This document shows, in pieces, positions 18,366 through 26,120 of a stretch of 64,000 nt of DNA. Positions within the stretch are counted from its first letter, which is position 1. Each line of letters opens with the position of its first letter. Source of the DNA: Tateyamaria omphalii (GTDB lineage: Bacteria > Pseudomonadota > Alphaproteobacteria > Rhodobacterales > Rhodobacteraceae); the NCBI RefSeq assembly GCF_014651375.1, contig NZ_BMWT01000006.1, positions 186,001 through 250,000 on the forward strand, written 5' to 3'. Made by a program: the position numbers and the translations under genes. The notes under the pieces are model-generated. The model saw nothing but the letters and a program-made list of their open reading frames with translations, did not search any database and was not told where the DNA came from.

Positions 18366-19400
18366 ATGATCGACACGTTGCCGAAAACCATGAAAGCCGC
18401 GGTTGTGACCAAGCTTGGTGAACCGCTTGATATCCGTGAAGTGCCTGTCCCGAAGATCGGCCCACGTGACGTTCTGGTCCGGGTGAGAGCATCAGGAGTT
18501 TGTCACACCGATCTGCATGCGGCGATGGGGGATTGGCCGGTTAAGCCGACGGCTCCTTTTATCCCCGGGCATGAGGGCGTGGGGGAGGTCGCGGCCATTG
18601 GCAAGGATGTGACGCACCTGAAGGAAGGTGACCGTGTCGGTGTGCCGTGGCTGCACACTGCCTGTGGTCGGTGCGAGCATTGCTTTGGCGGATGGGAGAC
18701 ACTGTGCGAGAGCCAGCAAAACACTGGTTGTTCAGTCGATGGCGTTTATGCCGAGTATGTGCGCGCCGATGCTGACTACGTGGGCGCGTTGCCAGATGGC
18801 CTCGAATTTGGCCCGGCTTCGCCCGTGCTTTGTGCAGGCGTCACGGTCTATAAAGGATTGAAAGAAACTGAGGTTCGCCCAGGCCAATGGGTGTTGATAA
18901 GCGGGATCGGTGGTCTTGGACACATGGCGGTGCAATATGCCAAAGCGATGGGCATGCATGTTGTCGCGGTGGATGTGGCGGATGACAAGCTCGCGCTTGC
19001 CAAGTCTCTGGGCGCAGACGAGACGATTAACGTGACCACGACCGATCCGGTCAAGGAGGTGATCGACCATTTGGGCGGCGTGCATGGCGCGCTTGTGACC
19101 GCCGTCAACACGCAAGCTTTTGCACAGGCGACGGGTATGTTGCGGCGCCATGGCACTATGAGCCTTGTGGGTCTGCCGCCCGGCACATTCCCACTCCCAA
19201 TTTTCGAGGTTGTATTGAAGCGGTTGACCATTCGCGGCTCCATCGTTGGCACGCGACTGGACCTTGCTGAATCGCTGAGCCTTGCGGCGGAGGGGCTGAT
19301 TCAGACGCATTTCGCATGGGACAAGCTTGAGAACATCAACACCATTTTTGAGCGGATGAAGGCGGGGCAGATTGAAGGCAGGATCGTGTTGGAGATTTAG
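18366..19400 (+). CDS. adhP: Zinc-dependent alcohol dehydrogenase, AdhP type
   Basis: 344 residues from the ATG at 18366, which has AAGGAG 7 bases upstream; an earlier in-frame ATG at 18294 lies inside the FNR box and upstream of the expected transcript. Catalytic zinc ligands are in GVCHTDLHA and GHEGVGEV plus a later Cys. The structural zinc cluster is CGRCEHCFGG then ETLCES. The Rossmann site is SGIGGLGHMAVQYAKAMG. The family interconverts short alcohols and aldehydes with NAD. Placement behind an FNR-type box and beside a flavodoxin suggests fermentative or redox-balancing use under oxygen limitation. Confidence 0.93.
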   Translation: MIDTLPKTMKAAVVTKLGEPLDIREVPVPKIGPRDVLVRVRASGVCHTDLHAAMGDWPVKPTAPFIPGHEGVGEVAAIGKDVTHLKEGDRVGVPWLHTACGRCEHCFGGWETLCESQQNTGCSVDGVYAEYVRADADYVGALPDGLEFGPASPVLCAGVTVYKGLKETEVRPGQWVLISGIGGLGHMAVQYAKAMGMHVVAVDVADDKLALAKSLGADETINVTTTDPVKEVIDHLGGVHGALVTAVNTQAFAQATGMLRRHGTMSLVGLPPGTFPLPIFEVVLKRLTIRGSIVGTRLDLAESLSLAAEGLIQTHFAWDKLENINTIFERMKAGQIEGRIVLEI

Positions 19401-19698
19401 CGTGCGGAGCCCACCGGCAGGAAACAAGCACATGTCTCCTTTTTCAACACATCCTATCTTTCTTGTTGTTCGGGCGGCATAAAACAGGCGGATTCACCAG
19501 AGCGCATCGCCGTTGTGACCCTCGTTTTCCGTCTGCCTGTGCCATCAAGTAACTGACTAGATGGATGTCCCCGAACCGGATCAAATCCCTTGAGCCAGTT
19601 GCTCGGGGCCTCTTTCACAAGCCACTCTGTGTTTCAAGCCTTTGTGTTGTAAACAGTGCGCCGCCACCGCCCGTCCGGCTATTCGCCGTCCGCAGTCG

Positions 19699-19712
19699 TT
19701 GATTTTGGTCAA
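19699..19712 (+). promoter_or_regulatory. FNR/FixK-type box upstream of cytochrome c
   Basis: TTGAT-TTTG-GTCAA, nine of ten conserved bases. It is centred 64 bases before the ATG at 19770, so a start near 19747 gives a short leader, the class II arrangement. Confidence 0.7.
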
Positions 19713-19769
19713 AGTTATCAGAATCCGAGCGCGCTATGGTTAGGGTCACAACAACAGGGCGAGCATGTA

Positions 19770-20189
19770 ATGACACTTCAATTCAATCACCTGGCAATCC
19801 TTTCGGCCGCAGCTTGGCTCGGGGCATGTGCACCGGAGGCGCGCGAACCGGACATCAGCGTTGAACGTGGCGAGAGACTTTATTTTCAGAAATGCGCAGT
19901 TTGCCACGGCAATGACGCAACGGGGGCCGGGGTCGCCTCTATTGGGTTGGGCGCACCACCGCCAGATTTGACGACGCTTAGCGCCCAGAACCGGGGCGTC
20001 TATCCCCGCACCTTTGTTATGAGTGTTGTCGACGGCTTCAATCGGCGCACGCACCCGGAGTCGGCCATGCCCGAATTTGGCAATGAAGATTTAGGCCCAG
20101 CGGTTCAGGTCGAGGATGGCGGTTTGTCCACGCCGATCCCTTCTGATCTGATTGCCCTCGCCGCCTATCTAGAAAGCATTCAGCGCTGA
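19770..20189 (+). CDS. Small c-type cytochrome, probable lipoprotein
   Basis: 139 residues from ATG 19770. An upstream in-frame start at 19656 precedes the FNR-type box and would add a non-conserved leader. The N-terminus MTLQFNHLAILSAAAWLGAC is a lipoprotein signal with lipobox LGAC, so the protein is probably anchored in a membrane facing the periplasm. Heme attachment is CAVCHG (about residues 44-49) and the sixth-ligand Met is in the AMPEFG segment. It resembles class I monoheme cytochromes that feed terminal oxidases or accept electrons from dehydrogenases. Ribosome site weak (AGGGCGAG). Confidence 0.9.
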   Translation: MTLQFNHLAILSAAAWLGACAPEAREPDISVERGERLYFQKCAVCHGNDATGAGVASIGLGAPPPDLTTLSAQNRGVYPRTFVMSVVDGFNRRTHPESAMPEFGNEDLGPAVQVEDGGLSTPIPSDLIALAAYLESIQR

Positions 20190-20196
20190 TCCAACA

Positions 20197-20529
20197 TCAG
20201 GTGCGGGCGGTTGATTGTACACAGTTCCGGCAGAGGACAGTGTGGGGAACGGCTTGCAAGCGCGCGTCGGAAGTTGGGCCGCCGCATGCTTGGCAGGCGC
20301 AATAAGCTCCATCTTCAATACACGTCAGTGCGGCCTGTAGGAGCACCATTTCCTTTTGCGCTGCCAAGCCGAGACCTTCGAGGACCTCGTCATTCTCCAA
20401 GTCCATCGCTTGTTCCCCAAGGTCTTTGAATTCTGGGTAATCAAGTTCGTTTGTGATCTCCAGCAGCCTCACGCCAAGTTCGGTCAGACATGCTTGGACA
20501 AGTGCTTTGTACTGTGCAGAACCCGGCAT
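20197..20529 (-). CDS. DksA/TraR-type zinc finger protein
   Basis: 110 residues starting at ATG 20529, whose A is shared with the TGA of the upstream DUF2892 gene (TGATG), so translation is coupled. The C-terminus has the four-Cys zinc finger CQACGG...CRNC of the DksA/TraR family, preceded by a helical region with acidic residues (ITNELDYPEF). It lacks the long DksA coiled coil with the paired Asp tip, so it is one of the short members that may bind RNA polymerase weakly or have another role. A longer reading frame up to 20649 runs over the DUF2892 gene and was not used. Confidence 0.85.
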   Translation of the reverse strand: MPGSAQYKALVQACLTELGVRLLEITNELDYPEFKDLGEQAMDLENDEVLEGLGLAAQKEMVLLQAALTCIEDGAYCACQACGGPTSDARLQAVPHTVLCRNCVQSTART

Positions 20530-20741
20530 CAGGATTTGCAGGTTGAAATGCCGAACACCCGGTATACGGGGCAAAAGCGAAAGAACGAGGTCGCAATCAA
20601 AACCAGTCCAACACCCATCGCGGCATAGGCCGCCGCGCTGCTGGCCCATATCGAAGGCATGTTCGCCAGTGGTGCCATAAACAGCAATAAGCCTACCAAT
20701 GCGCGGAGCACGCGATCCGCGGGTCCTAAATTCGTTGTCAT
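20529..20741 (-). CDS. DUF2892 (YgaP-like) small membrane protein
   Basis: 70 residues with two membrane helices (LRALVGLLLFMAPLA and AAAYAAMGVGLVLIATSFF) followed by the CPVYRVFGIST tail typical of DUF2892/YgaP membrane domains. The start MTTNLGPADRVLRA is family-typical and has AAGGAG upstream. It sits second in a three-gene minus-strand operon. The family is often found beside sulfur-transfer or low-oxygen genes; no rhodanese domain is attached here. Function unknown. Confidence 0.88.
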   Translation of the reverse strand: MTTNLGPADRVLRALVGLLLFMAPLANMPSIWASSAAAYAAMGVGLVLIATSFFRFCPVYRVFGISTCKS

Positions 20742-20762
20742 ATTGGTTCTCCTTCTTGGTGA

Positions 20763-21149
20763 TCAGTGAACTGCCTGCATGGTTATCGGATGCTGCATTG
20801 CCCTCAACGTTTTAATGCGGCTACTGCATGCGACGCGGAAAAGGTCCCGAAATTCAGGACTTTGGCGCATCATTGAGCAACACTTATCAAGGTCGACATT
20901 CAGCAGCCTTATGTCTCGTACCACGACGCTTTCTACCCTTGTGATGTCGGTGCTCAGGATCACCGCCGGGGCGCGGATATGCGCGACGAAACCTGATTGC
21001 CATGCCATGCGTATCAAGCCCGCCAAGAGGATTGTGACATCCGTACCTTCATCCATGCGCATCTTCTGCTCGCAAGCCGTCCAATCGCTGAGAACGCAGC
21101 CGTGCTGCTCTAGTCGACGTCCCACGAGATGGGCCAGTTTATCGATCAT
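20763..21149 (-). CDS. Protein of unknown function in the low-oxygen operon
   Basis: I do not recognise the family. The start at 21149 (MIDKLAHLVGRRLEQHGCVL) is preferred because it has GGGGGAA 8 bases upstream and because a longer candidate start at 21212 would lie at or before the transcript start predicted from the FNR-type box at 21242-21255. 128 residues, soluble, with Cys residues near 14, 22 and in an LDKCCSMM segment, which could bind metal or respond to redox state. It is the first gene of an operon with DUF2892 and the DksA-like gene, and divergent from the M50 protease. Confidence 0.65.
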   Translation of the reverse strand: MIDKLAHLVGRRLEQHGCVLSDWTACEQKMRMDEGTDVTILLAGLIRMAWQSGFVAHIRAPAVILSTDITRVESVVVRDIRLLNVDLDKCCSMMRQSPEFRDLFRVACSSRIKTLRAMQHPITMQAVH

Positions 21150-21241
21150 TTGCATTTCCCCCGCATCGTTTTGTTTTTCATTTAGCCGCGCTGGCGCCGG
21201 ATGTTCTGACATTTCTCAAGCCTGCACAAAGCGACGTTCAT

Positions 21242-21255
21242 TTGAGCCAAATCAA
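21242..21255. promoter_or_regulatory. FNR/FixK-type box between divergent operons
   Basis: TTGAG-CCAA-ATCAA, nine of ten conserved bases, with predicted starts near 21207 on the minus strand and 21290 on the plus strand. Both agree with the chosen gene starts. Confidence 0.75.
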
Positions 21256-21308
21256 GGATGTGTGCATCACGGCCTTTAGCCTTGGGGCAAAAGAGGAGGA
21301 CGGTCCTC

Positions 21309-22466
21309 ATGTTTTCCAATACCCGCACCATCGCCACCGTGTTTGGAATTGATATTCGCATTGACCCAAGCTGGGCACTGATCGCTGCTTTGATCACCTG
21401 GAGCCTGTGCCAACATACTTTTCCGACCGCGCTACCTGGACTATCGCAGTGGAGTTACTTCGCGATGGCGGTTCTGGCCATGCTGCTGTTCTTTGCGTCG
21501 TTGGTCGGCCACGAGCTTGCGCACGCTGTGACGGCTCGTCACTTCGGCGTGCAAACGCGGCACATTACCCTGTTTCTGTTTGGCGGAGTCGCCGAGTTGA
21601 CGCAGGAACCTGAGAAAGCGATGCACGAGTTCTGGATCGCGGCTGCGGGGCCCGCAATGAGCCTTACGCTGGCACTGGCATTCTGGATGTGTGCTGGAAC
21701 TAGTGCGGTGTTGATGGGAATTGGACCAGTCGTTGTGGTTCTGGATTACCTGGCGTTGATCAATCTGGTTCTGGCCGTTTTTAACCTGCTGCCCGCCTTC
21801 CCGCTGGATGGGGGGCGAATCCTGCGTGCATGGCTCTGGCATCGGAGCGGCGATATGCTGGCAGCGACCCGGACTGCGGCTCGCTCAGGCACGTTTTTGG
21901 GGTACGCCTTGGTCGGTCTGGGCGTGTTGGGACTGTTCCAAGGCGCAATGGTTGCAGGGTTCTGGCAAATCCTGATCGGGCTGTTTGTGGTGGCCGCTGC
22001 TCGCAGCGCGGTTGAAGCGCAGCAGATCAAGTTCCATCTGGGTGACCACCCCGTCGGCGCGTTGATGACACGCAACGTGATTACCACGAACGCGGACACG
22101 TCCCTTTCGGCACTGGTAAATCAAGTGATGTTGCCAAATCGTATCAGCTTTGTCCCTGTTGTCGAAGAAGGGGCGCTACTGGGTCATATGGATACACGGG
22201 TTCTGATCGGCATTGATCGAGAAAACTGGTCGAATACAACGGTTGGAGACGTCTTCGTCGACCTGGACCCTGATTGCTGCGTGGCGTCCGATCTGCTTGT
22301 GTTTGATCTGTTCGAACGCATCGCAAAGACCGGCCAACGCAAGTTCATAGTCGTCGAAGGGCGTTCTTTGCGTGGTGTCATTTCATTATCTGACCTGACA
22401 AGGCATCTTGGCTTGCTTGCCAGCTTGGGCAAGGTGGCACCCGATGTGGGCAATGCCCGAAGTTGA
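21309..22466 (+). CDS. Site-2-protease-type M50 metalloprotease with CBS domains
   Basis: 385 residues from ATG 21309, with AGGAGGA 8 bases upstream. Membrane-embedded zinc protease: GHELAHAVTARHFGV gives the HExxH ligands and NLLPAFPLDGGR the third ligand Asp. Four to six hydrophobic helices occupy residues about 15-235. From about 245 to the end are two CBS motifs (VGALMTRNVI and VVEGRSLRGVISLSDL) that in this family bind adenosyl nucleotides and gate the protease. The substrate is unknown; related proteins cleave membrane-bound regulators. It is expressed from the FNR-type box region, so probably in the low-oxygen block. Confidence 0.92.
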   Translation: MFSNTRTIATVFGIDIRIDPSWALIAALITWSLCQHTFPTALPGLSQWSYFAMAVLAMLLFFASLVGHELAHAVTARHFGVQTRHITLFLFGGVAELTQEPEKAMHEFWIAAAGPAMSLTLALAFWMCAGTSAVLMGIGPVVVVLDYLALINLVLAVFNLLPAFPLDGGRILRAWLWHRSGDMLAATRTAARSGTFLGYALVGLGVLGLFQGAMVAGFWQILIGLFVVAAARSAVEAQQIKFHLGDHPVGALMTRNVITTNADTSLSALVNQVMLPNRISFVPVVEEGALLGHMDTRVLIGIDRENWSNTTVGDVFVDLDPDCCVASDLLVFDLFERIAKTGQRKFIVVEGRSLRGVISLSDLTRHLGLLASLGKVAPDVGNARS

Positions 22467-22478
22467 ACATCTCTGACC

Positions 22479-22492
22479 TTGACCCTTGTCAC
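22479..22492 (+). promoter_or_regulatory. Weak FNR-like box before the heme-PAS kinase
   Basis: TTGAC-CCTT-GTCAC keeps a full left half-site and an imperfect right half. Its position, centred about 59 bases before the start codon, is right, but the match is weaker than at the other four boxes. Confidence 0.4.
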
Positions 22493-22543
22493 AACCGTTT
22501 GGTCAACTTGATCTAACCGCATATCACAAAGCTGAACCGTCCA

Positions 22544-24079
22544 GTGCCCGAACCCCACGATACCGCCCTTCTGAAGTCCCTGATGGAGGCAGCAGCCGAC
22601 GCCATCGTCATGGCCGATGGTCAGGGCATTATCCAACGCGCGAACACCGCAGCAGACCAGCTTTTTGGTTATGACGAAGGGGCGTTGATCGGCCAAAGTG
22701 TAAATGTCCTTATGCCTGACGCCGTTGCTGCCCTGCATGATGGGTTCATGAACCATCATATGGCCACGGGGCAGGTGCGGATCATTGGCATCGGCCGTGA
22801 CGTTGAAGGGCAGCGCCGGGATGGAACAATTTTCCCTTTGCACTTGTCGGTGGGCAAAGCTGAAGTTGAGGGGGCGCACATATTCATTGGCATCCTGCAT
22901 GACTTGACCCAGCGCCGCGCAGCTCAAGAGGCGTTGGCACGGACCCAAAGGCTGGATGCAGTGGGTCAGTTGACCGGTGGGATCGCACATGACTTCAACA
23001 ATTTGCTGACCGTGATCATTGGTAACCTCGAACTAATGCAAATGCGTGGGGTCGATGAGAGACAGGCGGGGTTGATTGATGATGCGCTGGCGTCGGCTGA
23101 GCTAGGGGCCGACTTGACCGCGCGGTTGCTGGTTTTTGCTCGCAAGGGGGATCTGAAACCGGTCAGGGTCGATCTACGCGAACAATGCGGCAATGCGCTT
23201 GCGATCCTGCGTCGTACGATCGGCGACACCTACTCCATCCGCACCGAGTTTGCGGACACCGTGAGCTCCGTGATGATTGATCCGGTGCAGCTTCAGTCTG
23301 CGCTCATCAACCTCGCGCTGAATGCAAGGGATGCGATGCCACGTGGCGGCGAGTTCCTTATTTCTGTCGCTGACATCCGTATTGATGACAAGTACATGGC
23401 ACAGGAGACGGATATGCCGCCCGGCGACTACGTCCGTCTGTTCGTGAGCGATAACGGCGAGGGAATGTCGCTTGACGCGCAGCGACGCGCGTTCGAGCCT
23501 TTCTTTACAACCAAATCTGACAAGGGCGGTACGGGCCTGGGGCTGGCCATGGTCTACGGATTTGTGAAGCAGTCCGGCGGGCATATCACGCTGTACAGTG
23601 AAGAAGGTCACGGCACGAGTTTTGGACTATACTTCCCGGCGCTTCGGGATGACTGGGATGATCAGGCAAACAAAGACGTCGTGTACCGCACACGGGAGGG
23701 CGACCTGCCACGCGGGGCAGGGCAGGTCGTATTGGTGGTCGAAGACAATCCGAACGTCCGTAGGCTCTCTATCGAGCGCGTTCGTGACCTGGGATATCGA
23801 ACTGAAGAGGCCGAAAATGGCGATGTGGCCTATGCTCTGCTGTCGTCAGGTGTCCACGTCGATCTGGTGTTTTCCGATCTTGTCATGCCCGGCAAACTCA
23901 ATGGATATGATCTGGCTGCCAAGATACGCCAAGAGTTTCCGGATATTCGAATCCTGCTGACTTCGGGCTATGCCAGTGATGTGGTCAGCAACCGGATGGG
24001 CGCCACGGAGGATGACCTGATTTTGCACAAGCCGTACCGATTAACCGACCTGGCCGCACGGCTTCACGCGCTTTTGTGA
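22544..24079 (+). CDS. FixL-like heme-PAS hybrid histidine kinase
   Basis: 511 residues from GTG 22544 (no good ribosome site; ATG 22583 is an alternative that would cut into the PAS domain). Domains: PAS (about 10-130), histidine kinase with H-box GGIAHDFNNLLTV (about 150) and ATP-binding motifs NLALNARDAM and GTGLGLAMVYG, then a receiver domain (about 390-511) with phospho-acceptor Asp in VFSDLVMPG. The PAS domain follows FixL closely: ALHDGFMN supplies His65 at the position of the FixL heme ligand and IIGIGR supplies Arg85 at the position of the oxygen-sensing Arg. It probably senses oxygen through heme. There is no adjacent FixJ; its 3' end overlaps a convergent OmpR-type regulator by 16 bases. 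Confidence 0.9.
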   Translation: MPEPHDTALLKSLMEAAADAIVMADGQGIIQRANTAADQLFGYDEGALIGQSVNVLMPDAVAALHDGFMNHHMATGQVRIIGIGRDVEGQRRDGTIFPLHLSVGKAEVEGAHIFIGILHDLTQRRAAQEALARTQRLDAVGQLTGGIAHDFNNLLTVIIGNLELMQMRGVDERQAGLIDDALASAELGADLTARLLVFARKGDLKPVRVDLREQCGNALAILRRTIGDTYSIRTEFADTVSSVMIDPVQLQSALINLALNARDAMPRGGEFLISVADIRIDDKYMAQETDMPPGDYVRLFVSDNGEGMSLDAQRRAFEPFFTTKSDKGGTGLGLAMVYGFVKQSGGHITLYSEEGHGTSFGLYFPALRDDWDDQANKDVVYRTREGDLPRGAGQVVLVVEDNPNVRRLSIERVRDLGYRTEEAENGDVAYALLSSGVHVDLVFSDLVMPGKLNGYDLAAKIRQEFPDIRILLTSGYASDVVSNRMGATEDDLILHKPYRLTDLAARLHALL

Positions 24080-24837
24080 GGGGCATCATTGGTTTCCGAA
24101 CACTCAACATCACAGGCAAGCGTATACCCGATTCCACGGACGGTTTTGATGATTTTCGGCGCGGATGGGTTGCGTTCAATCTTTTTACGCAAACGTGCCA
24201 CCTGGTTATCGATAGTCCGGTCAAGCGGTGTCCATTCGATGCCGCCCGTAAGATCCATGAGCTGATCGCGTGACAGCACGCGTTTGGGTCGTTCCAGGAA
24301 TACACGAAGGAGGTTAAAGTCGCCGCTGGTCAGTGCGCAATCCAACCCGGTCCGGTCGATCATCTGCATCCTGTCTGGCACAGCCGTGATTCCATCAAAC
24401 CTATAGGTTGCAGATTTTGGACCGTTGGCACTTTGTTCGATGACTTGCTGGGCGTCATCGCTGGCATATTGATGACGGCGCAGAACGGCGCGAATACGAG
24501 CGGTGACCTCGCGTACGTGGAACGGTTTGACGATGTAATCATCTGCACCGATCTCGAGCCCTACCACTCGGTCAATAACGTCATTTTTGCCTGTGACCAT
24601 AACGATAGGAACCGTCGACATCTTGCGAATGCCCCGAGCCAGGTCAAAACCGCTTTCCGCTCCCAGATTGATATCCAGCGTGACAACGCTCGGTTCTTGC
24701 GAGGCCACGCAGTCAAGCGTGTCAGCTGCATTGTCGGCTTGGAGCACGGTAAAGCCGTCGTCCTCAAGCACATTGCGTAGCAAGGCGCGCACTTTCGGAT
24801 CATCTTCGACAACCAGAACGGTTGGTTTTTGCACCAC
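24064..24837 (-). CDS. OmpR-family response regulator
   Basis: 257 residues from GTG 24837 (GGAG 6 bases upstream); codons further 5' up to 24924 do not look like receiver sequence. Receiver domain (about 5-115): VLVVEDDP acidic pocket, LDINLGAESG with the phospho-acceptor Asp, VMVTGKND and the conserved Lys in YIVKPFHV. C-terminal winged helix (about 150-235): LTSGDFNLLRVFLERPKRVL, then TIDNQVARLRKKIE. It converges on the heme-PAS kinase gene and is divergent from the FixK-type regulator. It could be the kinase's output partner, although OmpR-type regulators are not the usual partner of FixL; this is inference. Confidence 0.9.
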   Translation of the reverse strand: MVQKPTVLVVEDDPKVRALLRNVLEDDGFTVLQADNAADTLDCVASQEPSVVTLDINLGAESGFDLARGIRKMSTVPIVMVTGKNDVIDRVVGLEIGADDYIVKPFHVREVTARIRAVLRRHQYASDDAQQVIEQSANGPKSATYRFDGITAVPDRMQMIDRTGLDCALTSGDFNLLRVFLERPKRVLSRDQLMDLTGGIEWTPLDRTIDNQVARLRKKIERNPSAPKIIKTVRGIGYTLACDVECSETNDAPHKSA

Positions 24838-25000
24838 GTGACACTCCAGATATATGACGCGAGGGCGCCGGTGTTGCTCGGGGCGCCTGCACATCAACCG
24901 AAAGGCAGATACAATTTGATACAAAACTGCCTAGTTTGAATGTAATCCGCACTACACGGCACCTTCAATACGGTCCCAGCCGAACAATGGGGGACCACCA

Positions 25001-25672
25001 ATGTACATTACCTTGTCAGCGGAAACCCGCCCTGATCCGGGCCCGTTGACCCATGATGCAGCAAACCGGATGCGACCGGCAACGCTGCTCAAGCAAGGCA
25101 GGCATCTGTTTCACGAAGGTGACGAAGTCGAACGCATCTATCAGGTCAAAACTGGCGTCGTGCGCCTGACGCGCATGCTCGAGGACGGGCGACGGCAAGT
25201 CATCGCCTTCGGGTATCCCGGCGATATCATCGGCTTTCCGGCTGACGGGTGCCATCACACAGATTGTGAAGCGCTGGTTGATACGACCCTGAATGTGTTC
25301 CGGCGCACTGCATTGGATCACGGTGACGGCGATCCCGAACTGCACGTGGCACTATTGAAGGCAGCGCTGAAAGAGATCAGCGAGATGCAGGATCACGTCA
25401 TGATGCTGGGGCGCAAATCCGCGTCCGAGCGTGTTGCGTCCTTTCTTGCTGTGATAACGCAGCGTTATGGGGAAAAGATGGGCAGTCATCGAAGGATCAG
25501 TCTGCCGATGCCGCGCAGTGACATCGCCGATTTCCTGGGCCTGACCACTGAAACGGTCAGCCGTGCATTCTCAGCTCTGCGCAACGAAGGGGTCATAGCG
25601 TTGAATGGGGCACAGACCATCATCGTCATGGAATCCGCCAGACTCCAGCAGCTTGCCTTGGGTGACGACTAA
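25001..25672 (+). CDS. Crp/Fnr-family regulator, FixK type
   Basis: 223 residues with a cyclic-nucleotide-like beta roll (GRHLFHEGDEVERIYQVKTG) and a C-terminal helix-turn-helix, RSDIADFLGLTTETVSRAFS, carrying the E-x-x-S-R residues that read TTGA half-sites. The N-terminal Cys cluster that holds the oxygen-sensing iron-sulfur centre in FNR is absent, so it is of the FixK/DNR class, usually controlled by amount or by another signal. This is the obvious candidate to bind the TTGA-N6-TCAA boxes in this block. Start ATG 25001 with GGGGGAC upstream. Confidence 0.92.
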   Translation: MYITLSAETRPDPGPLTHDAANRMRPATLLKQGRHLFHEGDEVERIYQVKTGVVRLTRMLEDGRRQVIAFGYPGDIIGFPADGCHHTDCEALVDTTLNVFRRTALDHGDGDPELHVALLKAALKEISEMQDHVMMLGRKSASERVASFLAVITQRYGEKMGSHRRISLPMPRSDIADFLGLTTETVSRAFSALRNEGVIALNGAQTIIVMESARLQQLALGDD

Positions 25673-25678
25673 ACCCGC

Positions 25679-26101
25679 TTAGGGTTCAGCCCAATATGCG
25701 CGTATCTCTTTTGGAAGGCATGCGCGCATATCTTCGACCTCGCCGCGGCTGATCCGCTCGTTCAACAGGTCAAAAACGTATCGCCCGTCGTCGGGTCCCC
25801 GAAACTCGGCTGTCTCTTGCATAGCGTCGGCGATGCGGGTTTCGAACTCCAGCCCGGTTTGTGGGGTCAGTTTGGGTTGCCAACCCTCAAACATTATCCC
25901 CCGTACCAGCATGGGAAGCTGCGCCGAAAACTATGCCATCTCGTCCTGCGGCAGCCTGTCTCGCAGGATGTGCAGCACGGCGCGCAGCAATCGCAATGTG
26001 CTGCGTTTCGAGGAATAGCCGACCCGTTCGGACAGCTCGTTGATCCACTCATGGGTCAGGTGAACGGTTTGATCAATTGCTTCAAGGCCTTGACTGGACA
26101 T
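25679..26101 (-). pseudogene. DUF2267 gene interrupted by an in-frame amber codon
   Basis: Both halves of a DUF2267 protein lie in one frame, separated only by TAG at 25931-25933. Before it: LEAIDQTVHLTHEWINELSE, LRAVLHILRDRLPQDEMA. After it: FSAQLPMLVRGIMFEGW and a late RISRGEVEDMRACLP. The frame is otherwise intact from ATG 26101 (AAGGAG 7 bases upstream) to the stop at 25679. Homologs would be expected to carry His or Gln at the stop position, and CAG to TAG is a single change. It follows the bactofilin-like gene by 19 bases in a shared operon. Whether it is inactivated, read through or a sequencing error cannot be told here. Confidence 0.8.
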
Positions 26102-26120
26102 GGGAAGTCTCCTTTCTGGA

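Noticed and set aside
19656-19769. Upstream start for the cytochrome c gene
   Set aside because: It would begin before the FNR-type box; the lipoprotein signal starts at 19770.
20530-20649. Longer DksA-like start
   Set aside because: The extension overlaps the DUF2892 coding region; the TGATG coupling fixes the start at 20529.
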